Source: Clostridium grantii DSM 8605 (GTDB lineage Bacteria; Bacillota; Clostridia; Clostridiales; Clostridiaceae). Taken from it: 64,000 nt of DNA. The notes below the pieces were generated by a model, which was not told the origin of the DNA, searched no databases, and saw only the letters and a program-made list of their open reading frames with translations. Below are positions 52,336 through 61,121 of this stretch, piece by piece (position 1 is the stretch's first letter; each line of letters begins with the position of its first letter). The stretch spans positions 186,001 to 250,000 of the forward strand of contig NZ_FQXM01000004.1 in the NCBI RefSeq assembly GCF_900129965.1. The letters run 5' to 3'. The position numbers were made by a program, and so were the translations under genes.

Positions 52336-52962
52336 TTAAATATAATCTGCCAATCTTGTAAAAGCATCTTCTAGTGTATCCAATTGCATATCTTTATCAC
52401 CTGTGATGATTTTTTTTATATCTCCCTCTTGTAAACTATTTATGGTTATATTTATCCCAGTATCTCCTAATTCTTCTTTGTAGATATACTCGCCTTTTTT
52501 ATTATAAATATTTCCTTCATTGTCACTTTTACAAATAATCAAGTTACAATTTTCTAATAAAATTATATATTTATTGGGGTCATATATATTAGATTTTCTA
52601 CATAGTTCAATTTTGTCATTATCTACATCTTTGATTTTGTACCCATAAACTCTGAATTTTTCATAAAGTTCCTTAAGAGATTTTTGGCTTACTTCTAATT
52701 TAGATGCACTACTACTTCTCTCAATCCTAAAGGTACTACTATCTCCACATTGAACTTTAAAAACAACTTCTACGTTCTCTTCAATAATTTGAGATAATAG
52801 CACATCTTTTTCACTACTAACACTTACATTATCATTTGAGTTATTTTTTGAATTTATAATTCTATCCTTAGAATAAAAAAAGTAGTTAGCAATAACATAT
52901 CCTATTGAAAATATACCAACCAAAAGAACTAGAGAGAAAATAATAAATTTTTTATTCCTCAT
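52336..52962 (-). CDS. BofC C-terminal-domain-like exported protein
   Basis: 208 residues. One N-terminal membrane anchor (about 7-27), a Ser/Asn-rich linker, then a domain with YIILLENCNLIICKSDNEGN and the ending INSLQEGDIKKIITGDKD...LEDAFTRLADYI, which resembles BofC C-terminal domains (a strand, a loop, and 'LP..D...L..GI' plus an LEDY-like tail). In Bacillus bofC is next to ruvA, which supports this call. BofC there controls the SigK checkpoint; clostridial versions are less understood. The similarity is moderate. SD AAAGGGGTG. Confidence 0.6.
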   Translation of the reverse strand: MRNKKFIIFSLVLLVGIFSIGYVIANYFFYSKDRIINSKNNSNDNVSVSSEKDVLLSQIIEENVEVVFKVQCGDSSTFRIERSSSASKLEVSQKSLKELYEKFRVYGYKIKDVDNDKIELCRKSNIYDPNKYIILLENCNLIICKSDNEGNIYNKKGEYIYKEELGDTGINITINSLQEGDIKKIITGDKDMQLDTLEDAFTRLADYI

Positions 52963-53040
52963 ACAATCACCCCTTTAATTGTTATATTTTCCATTTTATC
53001 AATTTTTATACCAAGTTTTATTTGTTATATTTTCTACTTA

Positions 53041-53673
53041 TTATCTAATAAAACTAGTCCATACTTTCTTTTCTTTCTCTGGCATGCCATAATTACTTTT
53101 ACCGTCATTCACAACTTTCATTAACCAAGCCATATTAGTTCCTAATATTCTAGCAATTTGTTTTCCCTCTTCATCTTCATTTACATCCCCTGGTTTAGTA
53201 CCATGAACTACATTCCAGTAATTTGATGCCGGCATAAACATTTCTGAATAAGTAATATAATGATTTAAAGAATCAAAAGTTGGTATTCCACCTGACCTTC
53301 TAACTGCTGCAAGGGATGCTCCCACCTTATATTTTAGCATCATTCCATTTACCGAAGTAACATAAAATGCTCTATCAAGAAAAGCTTTCATTGTTCCAGC
53401 TATACCAGCATAATAAACTGGAGAACCAAGAATTATACCATCTGCTTCTTTCATTTTTTGGATCATATCATTCACTTCATCATTTATTATGCATTTTTCA
53501 TTTTTATTTTTTGCACACATATTACAAGCAGCGCAACCTCTAATATTTTTATTTCCCACATGTAAAATTTCAAACTCAATATTTTGCTTTTCCAATTCTT
53601 CTCCAACAATCTTTAAAGCTTGATAAGTATTTCCTTCTTTTTTAGGACTTCCATTAAATGCTACAACTTTCAT
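53041..53673 (-). CDS. Flavodoxin-fold NADPH-dependent FMN reductase
   Basis: 210 residues. FMN-binding opening VVAFNGSPKKEGNTYQAL, then GCAACNMCAKNKNEKCI (a cysteine group frequent in iron-sulfur flavoprotein relatives) and DGIILGSPVYYAGIAGTMKAFLDR. It probably reduces quinones, azo or nitro compounds, or FMN. It is divergent from an HxlR regulator, a common pairing in which the regulator senses electrophiles or thiol stress. SD AAGAGGTG. Confidence 0.88.
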   Translation of the reverse strand: MKVVAFNGSPKKEGNTYQALKIVGEELEKQNIEFEILHVGNKNIRGCAACNMCAKNKNEKCIINDEVNDMIQKMKEADGIILGSPVYYAGIAGTMKAFLDRAFYVTSVNGMMLKYKVGASLAAVRRSGGIPTFDSLNHYITYSEMFMPASNYWNVVHGTKPGDVNEDEEGKQIARILGTNMAWLMKVVNDGKSNYGMPEKEKKVWTSFIR

Positions 53674-53741
53674 ACAAACACCTCTTATACTTTCTTGTAT
53701 TTTTTCAATTCATTATAACAATTGCTTACTTTTATAACAAG

Positions 53742-53757
53742 TACGCACTTTTTCGTA
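53742..53757. promoter_or_regulatory. Candidate HxlR operator
   Basis: Inverted repeat TACG-n8-CGTA in the divergent gap. Spacing matches HxlR-family sites (TACT-n8-AGTA type). It lies 69 bases from the reductase start and 98 from the hxlR start. Confidence 0.45.
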
Positions 53758-53854
53758 ACTAGACACACTTCTTAATTTAAATTCTGTGATTTGACTAAAT
53801 AGTTTTATATATGATATTTTTATAATAAATAATTTTATTGTAGAAGGTGTTTAC

Positions 53855-54184
53855 ATGATTAAATATAATAACAAAAATTTTGTTTGTGATTTGGATTTAG
53901 GTATGGAGCTTATTAGAGGCAAATGGAAAGCTGTTATCCTTTGCCATCTAAATGAAGGCCCTAAAAGATTTTTAGAACTACAAAGAATAACCTGTGGTGT
54001 AAGTCAAAAGGTACTGAATGAAAAATTAAAACAACTTCAAGATGATGGACTAATAAACAAAAAAGTTTACGATGAAGTGCCCCCAAAAGTAGAATATGAG
54101 CTCACTGAAATTGGCAAGGATTTATTTCCTGCTTTAAACCATATTCAGCAATGGGCAAAAAAGCACACAAAAACAATAGATTAA
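53855..54184 (+). CDS. HxlR family winged-helix regulator
   Basis: 109 residues. Winged helix with LIRGKWKAVILCHLNEGPKRFLEL, then KVLNEKLKQLQDDGLINKKVY and VEYELTEIGKDLFPAL, the full HxlR pattern. Two cysteines fall in the N-terminal half (NFVCDLDLGMEL, near the usual sensing Cys, and VILCHL). It likely represses the reductase gene divergent from it. AGAAGGTG lies before the ATG. Its last codons form part of a terminator. Confidence 0.92.
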   Translation: MIKYNNKNFVCDLDLGMELIRGKWKAVILCHLNEGPKRFLELQRITCGVSQKVLNEKLKQLQDDGLINKKVYDEVPPKVEYELTEIGKDLFPALNHIQQWAKKHTKTID

Positions 54185-54202
54185 TTGTTTTTGTGTGCTT
54201 TA
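54159..54202. terminator. Bidirectional terminator overlapping the hxlR 3' end
   Basis: Perfect 18-bp stem AAAGCACACAAAAACAAT / ATTGTTTTTGTGTGCTTT around a 6-base loop; the left arm encodes the last residues of HxlR. Confidence 0.85.
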
Positions 54203-54226
54203 AATTTATATTTATAATTCTATAAT

Positions 54227-54967
54227 TTACCCCTCAAAACCCTCTGGGAACTCCGCATTATGATAAACGTTTTGAATATCATCATCATCTTCCATTTTAT
54301 CTATAAGAATTTGAACTTTTTCTGCTTCTTCCATTGATAATGCTACTGTTGTATCAGGAATCATTGTTAATTCTGCTGATAAAAACTCTAAGCCACTTTT
54401 TTCTAATTCTTCTCTAACGCTAGAATAATCCTGCATTTCAGTGATGATTTCATAAAATTCATCTTCTACATTAAAATCTTCTGCTCCAGCTTCTAATGCC
54501 ATCATCATTAATTCATCTTCATTAATTTCTTCATTTTTTTCTATTATTATTTGACCTTTTCTTTGGAACATATAAGACACGCAGCCAGTAGATCCTAAAT
54601 TTCCACCATATTTATCAAAATAATATCTTACATTTGCAGCACTTCTATTTTTGTTATCCGTTAAAACATCTACAGTTACAGCTACTCCACATGGTGCATA
54701 GCCTTCATAACTAAACTCCATATATTCTGTTCCCTCTAATTCTCCAGCACCTTTTTTTATAGCCCTTTCAACAGTATCGTTAGGCATGTTATTTACTTTT
54801 GCTTTTGCTATTGCATCTCTTAATTTGCTATTTATATCCGGATTAGAACCACCTTGTCTTGCAGCTAAAGCAAGTTCTCTTCCTATTTTTGTAAATATCT
54901 TACCTCTTTTTGCATCGTTCTTACCTTTTTTACCTGCAATATTACTAAATTTTGAATGTCCTGACAT
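54227..54967 (-). CDS. YebC/PmpR family protein
   Basis: 246 residues, standard length. Opening MSGHSKFSNIAGKKGKNDAK and blocks YMEFSYEGYAPCGVAVTVD and GCVSYMFQRKG. The family was first seen as DNA-binding regulators; recent work links members to translation of hard-to-translate proline stretches, so the role here is left open. It is a single gene with a GCGGGGGAT ribosome site. In many bacteria yebC precedes ruvC, which is not found here. Confidence 0.94.
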   Translation of the reverse strand: MSGHSKFSNIAGKKGKNDAKRGKIFTKIGRELALAARQGGSNPDINSKLRDAIAKAKVNNMPNDTVERAIKKGAGELEGTEYMEFSYEGYAPCGVAVTVDVLTDNKNRSAANVRYYFDKYGGNLGSTGCVSYMFQRKGQIIIEKNEEINEDELMMMALEAGAEDFNVEDEFYEIITEMQDYSSVREELEKSGLEFLSAELTMIPDTTVALSMEEAEKVQILIDKMEDDDDIQNVYHNAEFPEGFEG

Positions 54968-55063
54968 TGTTATCCCCCGCTTCTTTTATGTATATACTTT
55001 AATATTTATGATAACCATACCATTTTAATATAAAAGTTGATTTATTTCAAGTTTCCCTCTTGA

Positions 55064-55714
55064 TTATATAACATTTAAATAAAGTCTATTTTTCATTTTA
55101 AAGAAATGACTTTCTTCACCAAAAGATAACTTTGATTTTCCATCGCATACTTCTATGATTGCTTTATTAAAATCTTCTAGCTGAGATTTTTCTATGTATA
55201 AATTTATCTTCACCACATCTGTATACTGAATTTCTTCTATGTACTTTTCATTTTGTTCGCAATAATACTGAATTTTACCTAGTAAATCATAAGGGATTTC
55301 TACATAAACAGGTATCCCCATTACTTTTTCAACAATTCCTGCTGCATCTATTCCCATGGAAGCTGCATTAGAATAAGCTCTGGTTAATCCACCTGTCCCT
55401 AAAAGTATCCCGCCAAAATATCTAGTAACTACAATTGCTGTATCTTTAATATTCTTTTTCTTAATAACTTCTAGCACAGGAATCCCTGCTGTACCTTGAG
55501 GTTCACCATCATCACTATATCTTTGTATCTCCATGTTTTCTCCTATGGTATAAGCAAAAACATTGTGTCTAGCATCCTTATGTTTGTTTTTTATATCCTT
55601 AATAAATTCCTTTGCTTCTTCTTCATCATTTACTCTTTTGGAATAACATATAAAAAGTGATTTTTTTATTTCCAAAGTTTCAGAAGCACTTTTCATTATG
55701 GTTAAATATTCCAT
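55064..55714 (-). CDS. IMPACT/YigZ family protein
   Basis: 216 residues. The N-terminal UPF0029 (IMPACT) domain has DARHNVFAYTIGENMEIQRY followed by SDDGEPQGTAGIPVLEVI and VVTRYFGGILLGTGGLTRAY. The C-terminal DUF1949 follows (about 140-205). Function in bacteria is unclear; eukaryotic IMPACT affects translation control. Its ATG shares a base with the stop of the HEAT gene (TAATG), so translation is coupled. Confidence 0.93.
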   Translation of the reverse strand: MEYLTIMKSASETLEIKKSLFICYSKRVNDEEEAKEFIKDIKNKHKDARHNVFAYTIGENMEIQRYSDDGEPQGTAGIPVLEVIKKKNIKDTAIVVTRYFGGILLGTGGLTRAYSNAASMGIDAAGIVEKVMGIPVYVEIPYDLLGKIQYYCEQNEKYIEEIQYTDVVKINLYIEKSQLEDFNKAIIEVCDGKSKLSFGEESHFFKMKNRLYLNVI

Positions 55715-56394
55715 TATTGCTCAACTCCCTCAGAAAAAACTTTCGATATATAAATTTCTTTTTCCTTTATTAAATATTCTTTTTTCCATTGCTTTTCTAA
55801 TTTTTCAATATGAGAAAATGCTTTTTTACTTTTTAAGTTTTCTAAAGCTTTTAAAGCGTATAGAACCACTTGAGGATTATCATCATATAAAGTTCTTATC
55901 AAATGATCTTCGCACTTCATATCTGAAATTTTATTCATAGCTGAAATAGCCATTCTTCTGATATTTGTGCTTTTATGAACCGAAGCTTTAACTAATACAT
56001 TAAGAGAATCTATATCCTTTAATTCTCCAATGATCCAAACCGCTCTTTCTTTTTCTAAAGGAGAAAGACTTGCATAATTATCATTTATATACTTTAATAA
56101 CTTTTTTTCTATTACTATATTCAAATTATGGATTATAGAATTTCTATCATGCTTATCTGTTAAAGATAAAGCTTGAAGAAATTCTCCAATGGATTCATTT
56201 TTAATAAAATATCTATAGTTTATTTTACCATTTATAATATGTTTCTGCACTAAAGCTTTATCAATATTCCTTATCCTAGAGATTGCTTCCATGGTTTTTC
56301 CTTCTAAAAACAAAAAATAAGTTATGTCTTCTTCTGAATAACCCTGAATATAATCCCAATTAAAATCTAATAATCCCTTTTGCACTTTATTCAC
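55714..56394 (-). CDS. HEAT-repeat protein
   Basis: 226 residues, all-helical. HEAT-like repeats are seen at about 118-205: EKERAVWIIGELKDIDSLNVLVKA, then IRRMAISAMNKISDMKCEDHLIRTL and VVLYALKALENLKSKKAFSHIEKL. The first 110 residues are helical with no recognised domain. It is probably a protein-protein scaffold. It starts with GTG inside the end of the MocR gene (8-base overlap) and overlaps the IMPACT gene, forming a tightly coupled trio. A second GTG at 56385 is an alternative start. Confidence 0.8.
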   Translation of the reverse strand: MNKVQKGLLDFNWDYIQGYSEEDITYFLFLEGKTMEAISRIRNIDKALVQKHIINGKINYRYFIKNESIGEFLQALSLTDKHDRNSIIHNLNIVIEKKLLKYINDNYASLSPLEKERAVWIIGELKDIDSLNVLVKASVHKSTNIRRMAISAMNKISDMKCEDHLIRTLYDDNPQVVLYALKALENLKSKKAFSHIEKLEKQWKKEYLIKEKEIYISKVFSEGVEQ

Positions 56395-57796
56395 TTTCCT
56401 TTAGTAAATTATTTATAACCATTAATCCTTGGTGGATTGCTTTTGTGTCTACCTTTGAAAATCCTATTTTAAAATATTGCATACCATCATCACTATTGAG
56501 ATAATAAAGCATTCCAGGCGTTATAAGTACATTATTATCTTTACAATATTCAAATAATTTTATACAATTCACATCTTTTCTTTGGATTTTCAAGAATAAA
56601 CTTAACCCTCCATAGGTATCATATATTTGCACTTTATCTTTCAAAAGATTATTACATTCTTTAATCAAAAATTCATATCTTTTCTTGTATTCTAAATTTA
56701 AATTTTTTATATGTTGTTTCCAAAGCCCTTTTCTTATATAAATATCTAAAGCTCTTTGCATCAAAGATGATGTGGTTATATCTGTGTTTATCTTAAAGGT
56801 TTGAATTTTATCACTATATTTTTGTGGTGGAATAACGTATCCAATTCTTATACCCGGAAGAAAAATTTTCGAAAAACTTTTAATATATATAACCCGATCT
56901 TTGGTATCCATACTTTTTAAAGATTTAAATTCAACTCTATTATCGTAGCTTATATCTGACAAATAATCATCTTCAATTATATAAAAATCGTAAATTTCCG
57001 CCAATTCCAATATCCTTTTTTTCTTTTCGAAACTATATGTAACCCCTGTTGGATTTTGAAAATATGGCATGGTGTAAAAACATTTTATTCTATTTTTTTG
57101 TAAAATTTTTTCCAATTCTTCTACTTGTATTCCATCTTTTTTCATATCAATTTCAATTATATTTGCTTTTCTCCATTTAAAAACATTCATAGCTCCACTA
57201 TAGGACGGCTTTTCTATAACAACATTATCATTCACATTTATGATTGCTTTTGTAATAATGTCAATACCTTGCTGTGCACCTGACACTACTAAAATATCAT
57301 CTATTTCCATTTTATTATTCCAAAAATGTTTATTAATGCTTTTCCTTAATCCTTTATACCCTAAAGCATCTTGGTATATAAAAGCATCCTCCTTATCTCT
57401 ATCTAAAACTTCATTTAAAACTTTTTTAAATGTATCTACAGGGAAAAATTCAGAACTTGTGGTTTCACCAGTAAAATCTATGAAATTTTCTAAATTACCC
57501 CTAGTCAGCTTTTTATATGTATTTGAGTATTCTTTAAGAATATAATTTTTTTGTTCTTCTTTTTTTACATAAGTTCCGCTACCCATTTTTTTATAAGCGT
57601 ATCCTTCATTCTGTAGCAATTCATATGCATTAATAATAGTACTGGTATTAACCCCTAGTAGTTTCGAATACTCTCTTATAGTAGGTAGTTTTTCTCCATG
57701 AATCAGTTCATGATTGTTAATCATTGCCTTCAAATGTATTGCTACTTTTTTATACTTAATATCATCTTCATCAAAACTAAAATAAAAATTCTTCAT
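56387..57796 (-). CDS. MocR/PdxR-type GntR regulator with aminotransferase domain
   Basis: 469 residues. N-terminal GntR winged helix (about 15-80: IREYSKLLGVNTSTIINAYELL and GYAYKKMGSGTYV) joined to a fold-type I aminotransferase domain (about 110-465) with VSGAQQGIDIITKA, MPYFQNPTGVTYS and the PLP lysine in IYIKSFSKIFLPGIRIGYV. MocR proteins sense PLP or amino-acid adducts and control vitamin B6, GABA or wall-related genes. No pdx gene is nearby, so its target may be this operon itself. SD AGTAGGAG. Confidence 0.92.
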   Translation of the reverse strand: MKNFYFSFDEDDIKYKKVAIHLKAMINNHELIHGEKLPTIREYSKLLGVNTSTIINAYELLQNEGYAYKKMGSGTYVKKEEQKNYILKEYSNTYKKLTRGNLENFIDFTGETTSSEFFPVDTFKKVLNEVLDRDKEDAFIYQDALGYKGLRKSINKHFWNNKMEIDDILVVSGAQQGIDIITKAIINVNDNVVIEKPSYSGAMNVFKWRKANIIEIDMKKDGIQVEELEKILQKNRIKCFYTMPYFQNPTGVTYSFEKKKRILELAEIYDFYIIEDDYLSDISYDNRVEFKSLKSMDTKDRVIYIKSFSKIFLPGIRIGYVIPPQKYSDKIQTFKINTDITTSSLMQRALDIYIRKGLWKQHIKNLNLEYKKRYEFLIKECNNLLKDKVQIYDTYGGLSLFLKIQRKDVNCIKLFEYCKDNNVLITPGMLYYLNSDDGMQYFKIGFSKVDTKAIHQGLMVINNLLKESE

Positions 57797-57808
57797 TTTA
57801 TTCTCCTA

Positions 57809-58699
57809 CTATAAATGATATGTATTTTCCTCAAATAAAATCTTTTTCCCTAATGCAAATTCCCTACTTGATTTTTTTACTAAATTTTTATTGTAAAGCT
57901 TATTTAAAATATGCTCCGCACTAATTTTAAAATTTATAAAGAATTGGTCTGATTGAATTTCTTGAGCAGAAAGATGTTTTCCTTTGGTAGCCATAAAACT
58001 TAATAAGATAGATGTATAATTTTTCATATTCTCCTCAATATCTTTTTCTAAATATATAATTAATTTTTCAATAGATAATTTCATATTTTCCAGACTGAGT
58101 AAATTTTCTGCTATTTCTTTAAATCCATCATTTAAATTCATACAAAATCTCATAGTATCTTTACTAACCATGTACCCTGAATGATTCACATAAAGTCTTG
58201 AATATTGTTGCAAACAATTCGTACTCTCACAAAAGGCTGAGAAAATACTATCATTTGATAAATATTTTTTACAAGTATCAATATTTTTTATCAGTACTCC
58301 CAAATAAACCAAACTCCACTTTTGCCTTTCCAAATCCGGATAATATCTTCCATTATCAAATCTTTCTGTAACTTCCATATCTCTTGAAAAAACCAATTTA
58401 GAAGAAACAAGCATTCTATGAATAAACCCTCCTACAAAATCCTCATCATGAAATTGCATAAATCTTTCTTTACTAATTAATTTCATATGTATTGAAATTT
58501 CTTTTTCTTCAGTATAAATATTTTCAATTTTACTTTTACTACCTTTAACAATAACAAATAAATCTATATCTGAATCTTCCCATAAATCGCCTGTGACCAT
58601 GCTTCCAAAAACCATTACAGCAATAACTTCATCACTACCTTTTAATTTATCAATAATGGAATTAAAAGCGCCTTGATATTCCAAAATAATATTATTCAA
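57809..58699 (-). CDS. Nucleotidyltransferase-domain protein
   Basis: 296 residues. The N-terminal pol-beta-type nucleotidyltransferase motif is GSMVTGDLWEDSDIDLFV (about 32-49: GS, then two Asp in DSD plus DLF), with a further acidic strand (SIHMKLISKE). The remaining ~190 residues are helical, similar to substrate-binding or HEPN-like helical domains, but not recognised. Activity is plausible (antibiotic adenylylation, protein or RNA modification); no substrate can be named. The start is TTG at 58699, 8 bases after GGGGGG. It is 12 bases upstream of the MocR gene. Confidence 0.78.
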   Translation of the reverse strand: MNNIILEYQGAFNSIIDKLKGSDEVIAVMVFGSMVTGDLWEDSDIDLFVIVKGSKSKIENIYTEEKEISIHMKLISKERFMQFHDEDFVGGFIHRMLVSSKLVFSRDMEVTERFDNGRYYPDLERQKWSLVYLGVLIKNIDTCKKYLSNDSIFSAFCESTNCLQQYSRLYVNHSGYMVSKDTMRFCMNLNDGFKEIAENLLSLENMKLSIEKLIIYLEKDIEENMKNYTSILLSFMATKGKHLSAQEIQSDQFFINFKISAEHILNKLYNKNLVKKSSREFALGKKILFEENTYHL

Positions 58700-58731
58700 A
58701 AAAACACCCCCCACTGATTTAACAACAAATT

Positions 58732-59091
58732 TTACTCTTCCTCAATACCCTTCTTGCAACAAATGTCGCTAGAAGGGATTTTAAGAAAATCCTTTATTTC
58801 ACATTGAAGCTGATTAAATACTTTTTCAATGCTTTTATTTATATCATAAATCAAATCTAAAGAATCTTCAATCTTTGAAGTTTTACTATAATTTATAGAA
58901 CTCAAATTCTTAGCTACGTTTGAAAGGTTTGAAGATCCATAAGAAAGCTCTAAAAGCATTTTAAGTAGAGGTTCTATATCTGTATCATAAAACTCTCTTC
59001 TAGATGGATTTAAACAAAGCTTTGCAACTTCATCTTTAACAATATTAAAGTCTTCTAATGTTTTTTTTGTATCCTCAAAATTTTCACTCAT
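58732..59091 (-). CDS. Hypothetical helical protein
   Basis: 119 residues, not recognised. Acidic and mostly helical, with a possible coiled coil at about 73-100 (SKIEDSLDLIYDINKSIEKV) and two adjacent Cys near the end (SSDICCKKG). No membrane segment or signal. AGGAGAAAA precedes the ATG. It sits 32 bases before the nucleotidyltransferase gene and could be its partner, but the sequence gives no proof. Confidence 0.65.
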   Translation of the reverse strand: MSENFEDTKKTLEDFNIVKDEVAKLCLNPSRREFYDTDIEPLLKMLLELSYGSSNLSNVAKNLSSINYSKTSKIEDSLDLIYDINKSIEKVFNQLQCEIKDFLKIPSSDICCKKGIEEE

Positions 59092-59166
59092 AGTTTTCTC
59101 CTATACTTGAATCCAATAATTTTGTAGACTTCTTCTACTATAAATTTTATTTTTTAAATACTAAAT

Positions 59167-60966
59167 TTATTCATTTTCTTCTGTGAATAAATATTCCTCA
59201 AGTTTATTTAACATTTCTGGGTCTACCATAGCTTTAATATATGTTCCATTATCTTTATAATCTTCTTGAAGTATTTTACTATTATTATGAATATATGAAA
59301 CTAAAGTACCTTTGTCATAAGGAATTAAGAAACTATACTCCTTAATGGATGCAGGCAATAATTCTGTTATAGTTTCCATTAACAAATCAAGATTTTCTTC
59401 TTTTAAAGCACTTATAGGAACTATGATATATTCATTAAACTCTTCTTTAAGTTTTAATAATTCTTTTTCTTCAATTTTATCAATTTTATTAAAAGCTAAT
59501 AAAAGTGGCTTTTCAAAAGCTTCCAACTCTTTTAAAACACTCCAAACAGCTTCAATATCTTCTTTTACCGTACTTGATGCAATATCTATTACATGAACTA
59601 ATAAATCCGAATTAATAACTTCTTCTAATGTAGATTTAAAAGCTTCTATTAAATCATGAGGTAATTTTTTTACAAACCCTACTGTATCTGTTAATGTAGC
59701 CAATCTGTTATCCGGTAAATTAATAGCTCTAGTGGTAACATCTAATGTAGCAAAAAGCATATCTGCCTCAAAAACTTTTTCTTTAGTATTAGATATATTA
59801 GGCGCAAACTTTGAACACAAAGTATTTCTCAATGTAGATTTTCCTGTATTTGTATATCCCACTAAAGATACTTTTGGAATATTATCCTTAGTTCTTTTAT
59901 TTCTTTGAACTTCACGTATACTCTTTACCTTTTGAAGTTCTTTTGTTAATTCAAATATTCTTTCTCTTATACGTCTTTTATCAATTTCAAGTTTTTTCTC
60001 TCCAGGTCCTCTAGTTCCAATACCTGCACCTGTTCTAGATAATATTGTTCCTAGTCCTGATAATCTTGGCAATCTATATTTTAATTGAGCTAATTCTATT
60101 TGAATTTTTGATTCTCTACTCTTTGCACGTTTTGCGAAAATTTCTAGAATTAATATAGTTCTATCAATAACTTTACATCCTGTAAGTTCTTCAAGATTTC
60201 TTATTTGTGATGCAGACAATTCTTCATCAAATATAATTAAATCCGCTTTTTCAGCTTGCCTTAACATAGCAAGTTCTGTAACCTTTCCTTTACCTACAAA
60301 TAACGCTGAGTCTACTTTAGTTCTTTTTTGTAATACCTTTTGCACTGTATAAACATTACAAGCTGAAGCCAATTCTTTTAATTCATCTAAACTTTCTTCA
60401 CTCTCAATACCAACCAAAATTGCTTTTTCAGTGTCATCCTCAATAATATTATGATTTTTCATAAAATTCTCAATGTCTTCAACTTTTTCAGCAATATTTA
60501 TATTAAGAGCACTTATAATATCTAAAGGTGCTGTTTCTACAGTTGTTAAAACATTATCAGAGAAATTACAATATCCTAAACATACTCCAGTTACATTTCC
60601 ATTTTCTATTCCAATAGCTGCAATTGCATCAAGTTTTAGTTGTATTAATGCAGATAAATCTATAGCAGATAATAAAGGGTTTCCATTAGGATGAGTATGA
60701 ATAATTTTAACTCCTGATAATTTTTTTTCTTTTAAAGAAAGTAGTGGAAGATGTACAGAACCACTGTCTCCAATAGATACATTTAACACCTTACCTTTCC
60801 TATCAATAGCTACACTTATTTCTCTATTTATATCATTTGTTACACTTGTTATAGCCTCTATAATTTCAATATTAGCCAGAACATTTTTTTCTGTTTTAAC
60901 ATTATATAAATCATCTAATTTATTTAATATTGAATTTTTAACACCAGTTATATTTCCTTCTACCAT
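59167..60966 (-). CDS. hflX: GTPase HflX with N-terminal JAMM/MPN-like domain
   Basis: 599 residues; most HflX are about 370-430. Residues about 180-599 are HflX: the HflX domain (LFVGKGKVTEL, DRTILILEIFAKRA, RTGAGIGTRGPGE), G1 GYTNTGKST, G3 DTVGFVKKLPHDLI, G4 NKID, and a C-terminal domain. HflX splits stalled ribosomes under stress. The extra N-terminus (1-170) carries Glu49, His90-Thr-His92-Pro, Ser100 and Asp103: the complete JAMM metalloprotease pattern HxHP-x6-S-x2-D. This fits a RadC/JAB-like fold. SD GAGGTGATA. Divergent from hpt. Confidence 0.93.
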   Translation of the reverse strand: MVEGNITGVKNSILNKLDDLYNVKTEKNVLANIEIIEAITSVTNDINREISVAIDRKGKVLNVSIGDSGSVHLPLLSLKEKKLSGVKIIHTHPNGNPLLSAIDLSALIQLKLDAIAAIGIENGNVTGVCLGYCNFSDNVLTTVETAPLDIISALNINIAEKVEDIENFMKNHNIIEDDTEKAILVGIESEESLDELKELASACNVYTVQKVLQKRTKVDSALFVGKGKVTELAMLRQAEKADLIIFDEELSASQIRNLEELTGCKVIDRTILILEIFAKRAKSRESKIQIELAQLKYRLPRLSGLGTILSRTGAGIGTRGPGEKKLEIDKRRIRERIFELTKELQKVKSIREVQRNKRTKDNIPKVSLVGYTNTGKSTLRNTLCSKFAPNISNTKEKVFEADMLFATLDVTTRAINLPDNRLATLTDTVGFVKKLPHDLIEAFKSTLEEVINSDLLVHVIDIASSTVKEDIEAVWSVLKELEAFEKPLLLAFNKIDKIEEKELLKLKEEFNEYIIVPISALKEENLDLLMETITELLPASIKEYSFLIPYDKGTLVSYIHNNSKILQEDYKDNGTYIKAMVDPEMLNKLEEYLFTEENE

Positions 60967-61053
60967 ATTATCACCTCAATAGTATTTTGATAATTAACAG
61001 AGGATAAAACCGTAAATACCCTATATTTATTATAGGTAAAATGCGATTTTTCC

Positions 61054-61082
61054 TTGACAACTTTCATTTTATTCTATACTAT
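61054..61082 (+). promoter_or_regulatory. Promoter for hpt
   Basis: Perfect TTGACA, 17-base spacer, TACTAT; the hpt start is 40 bases downstream. Confidence 0.75.
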
Positions 61083-61121
61083 AAAATCATTATTGTAAAT
61101 ATCTTTACTTGGAGGCTATTC

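Noticed and set aside
61041..61121. 27-residue N-terminal extension of Hpt
   Set aside because: The stretch contains the TTGACA-17-TACTAT promoter and the ribosome site, so it is not translated.
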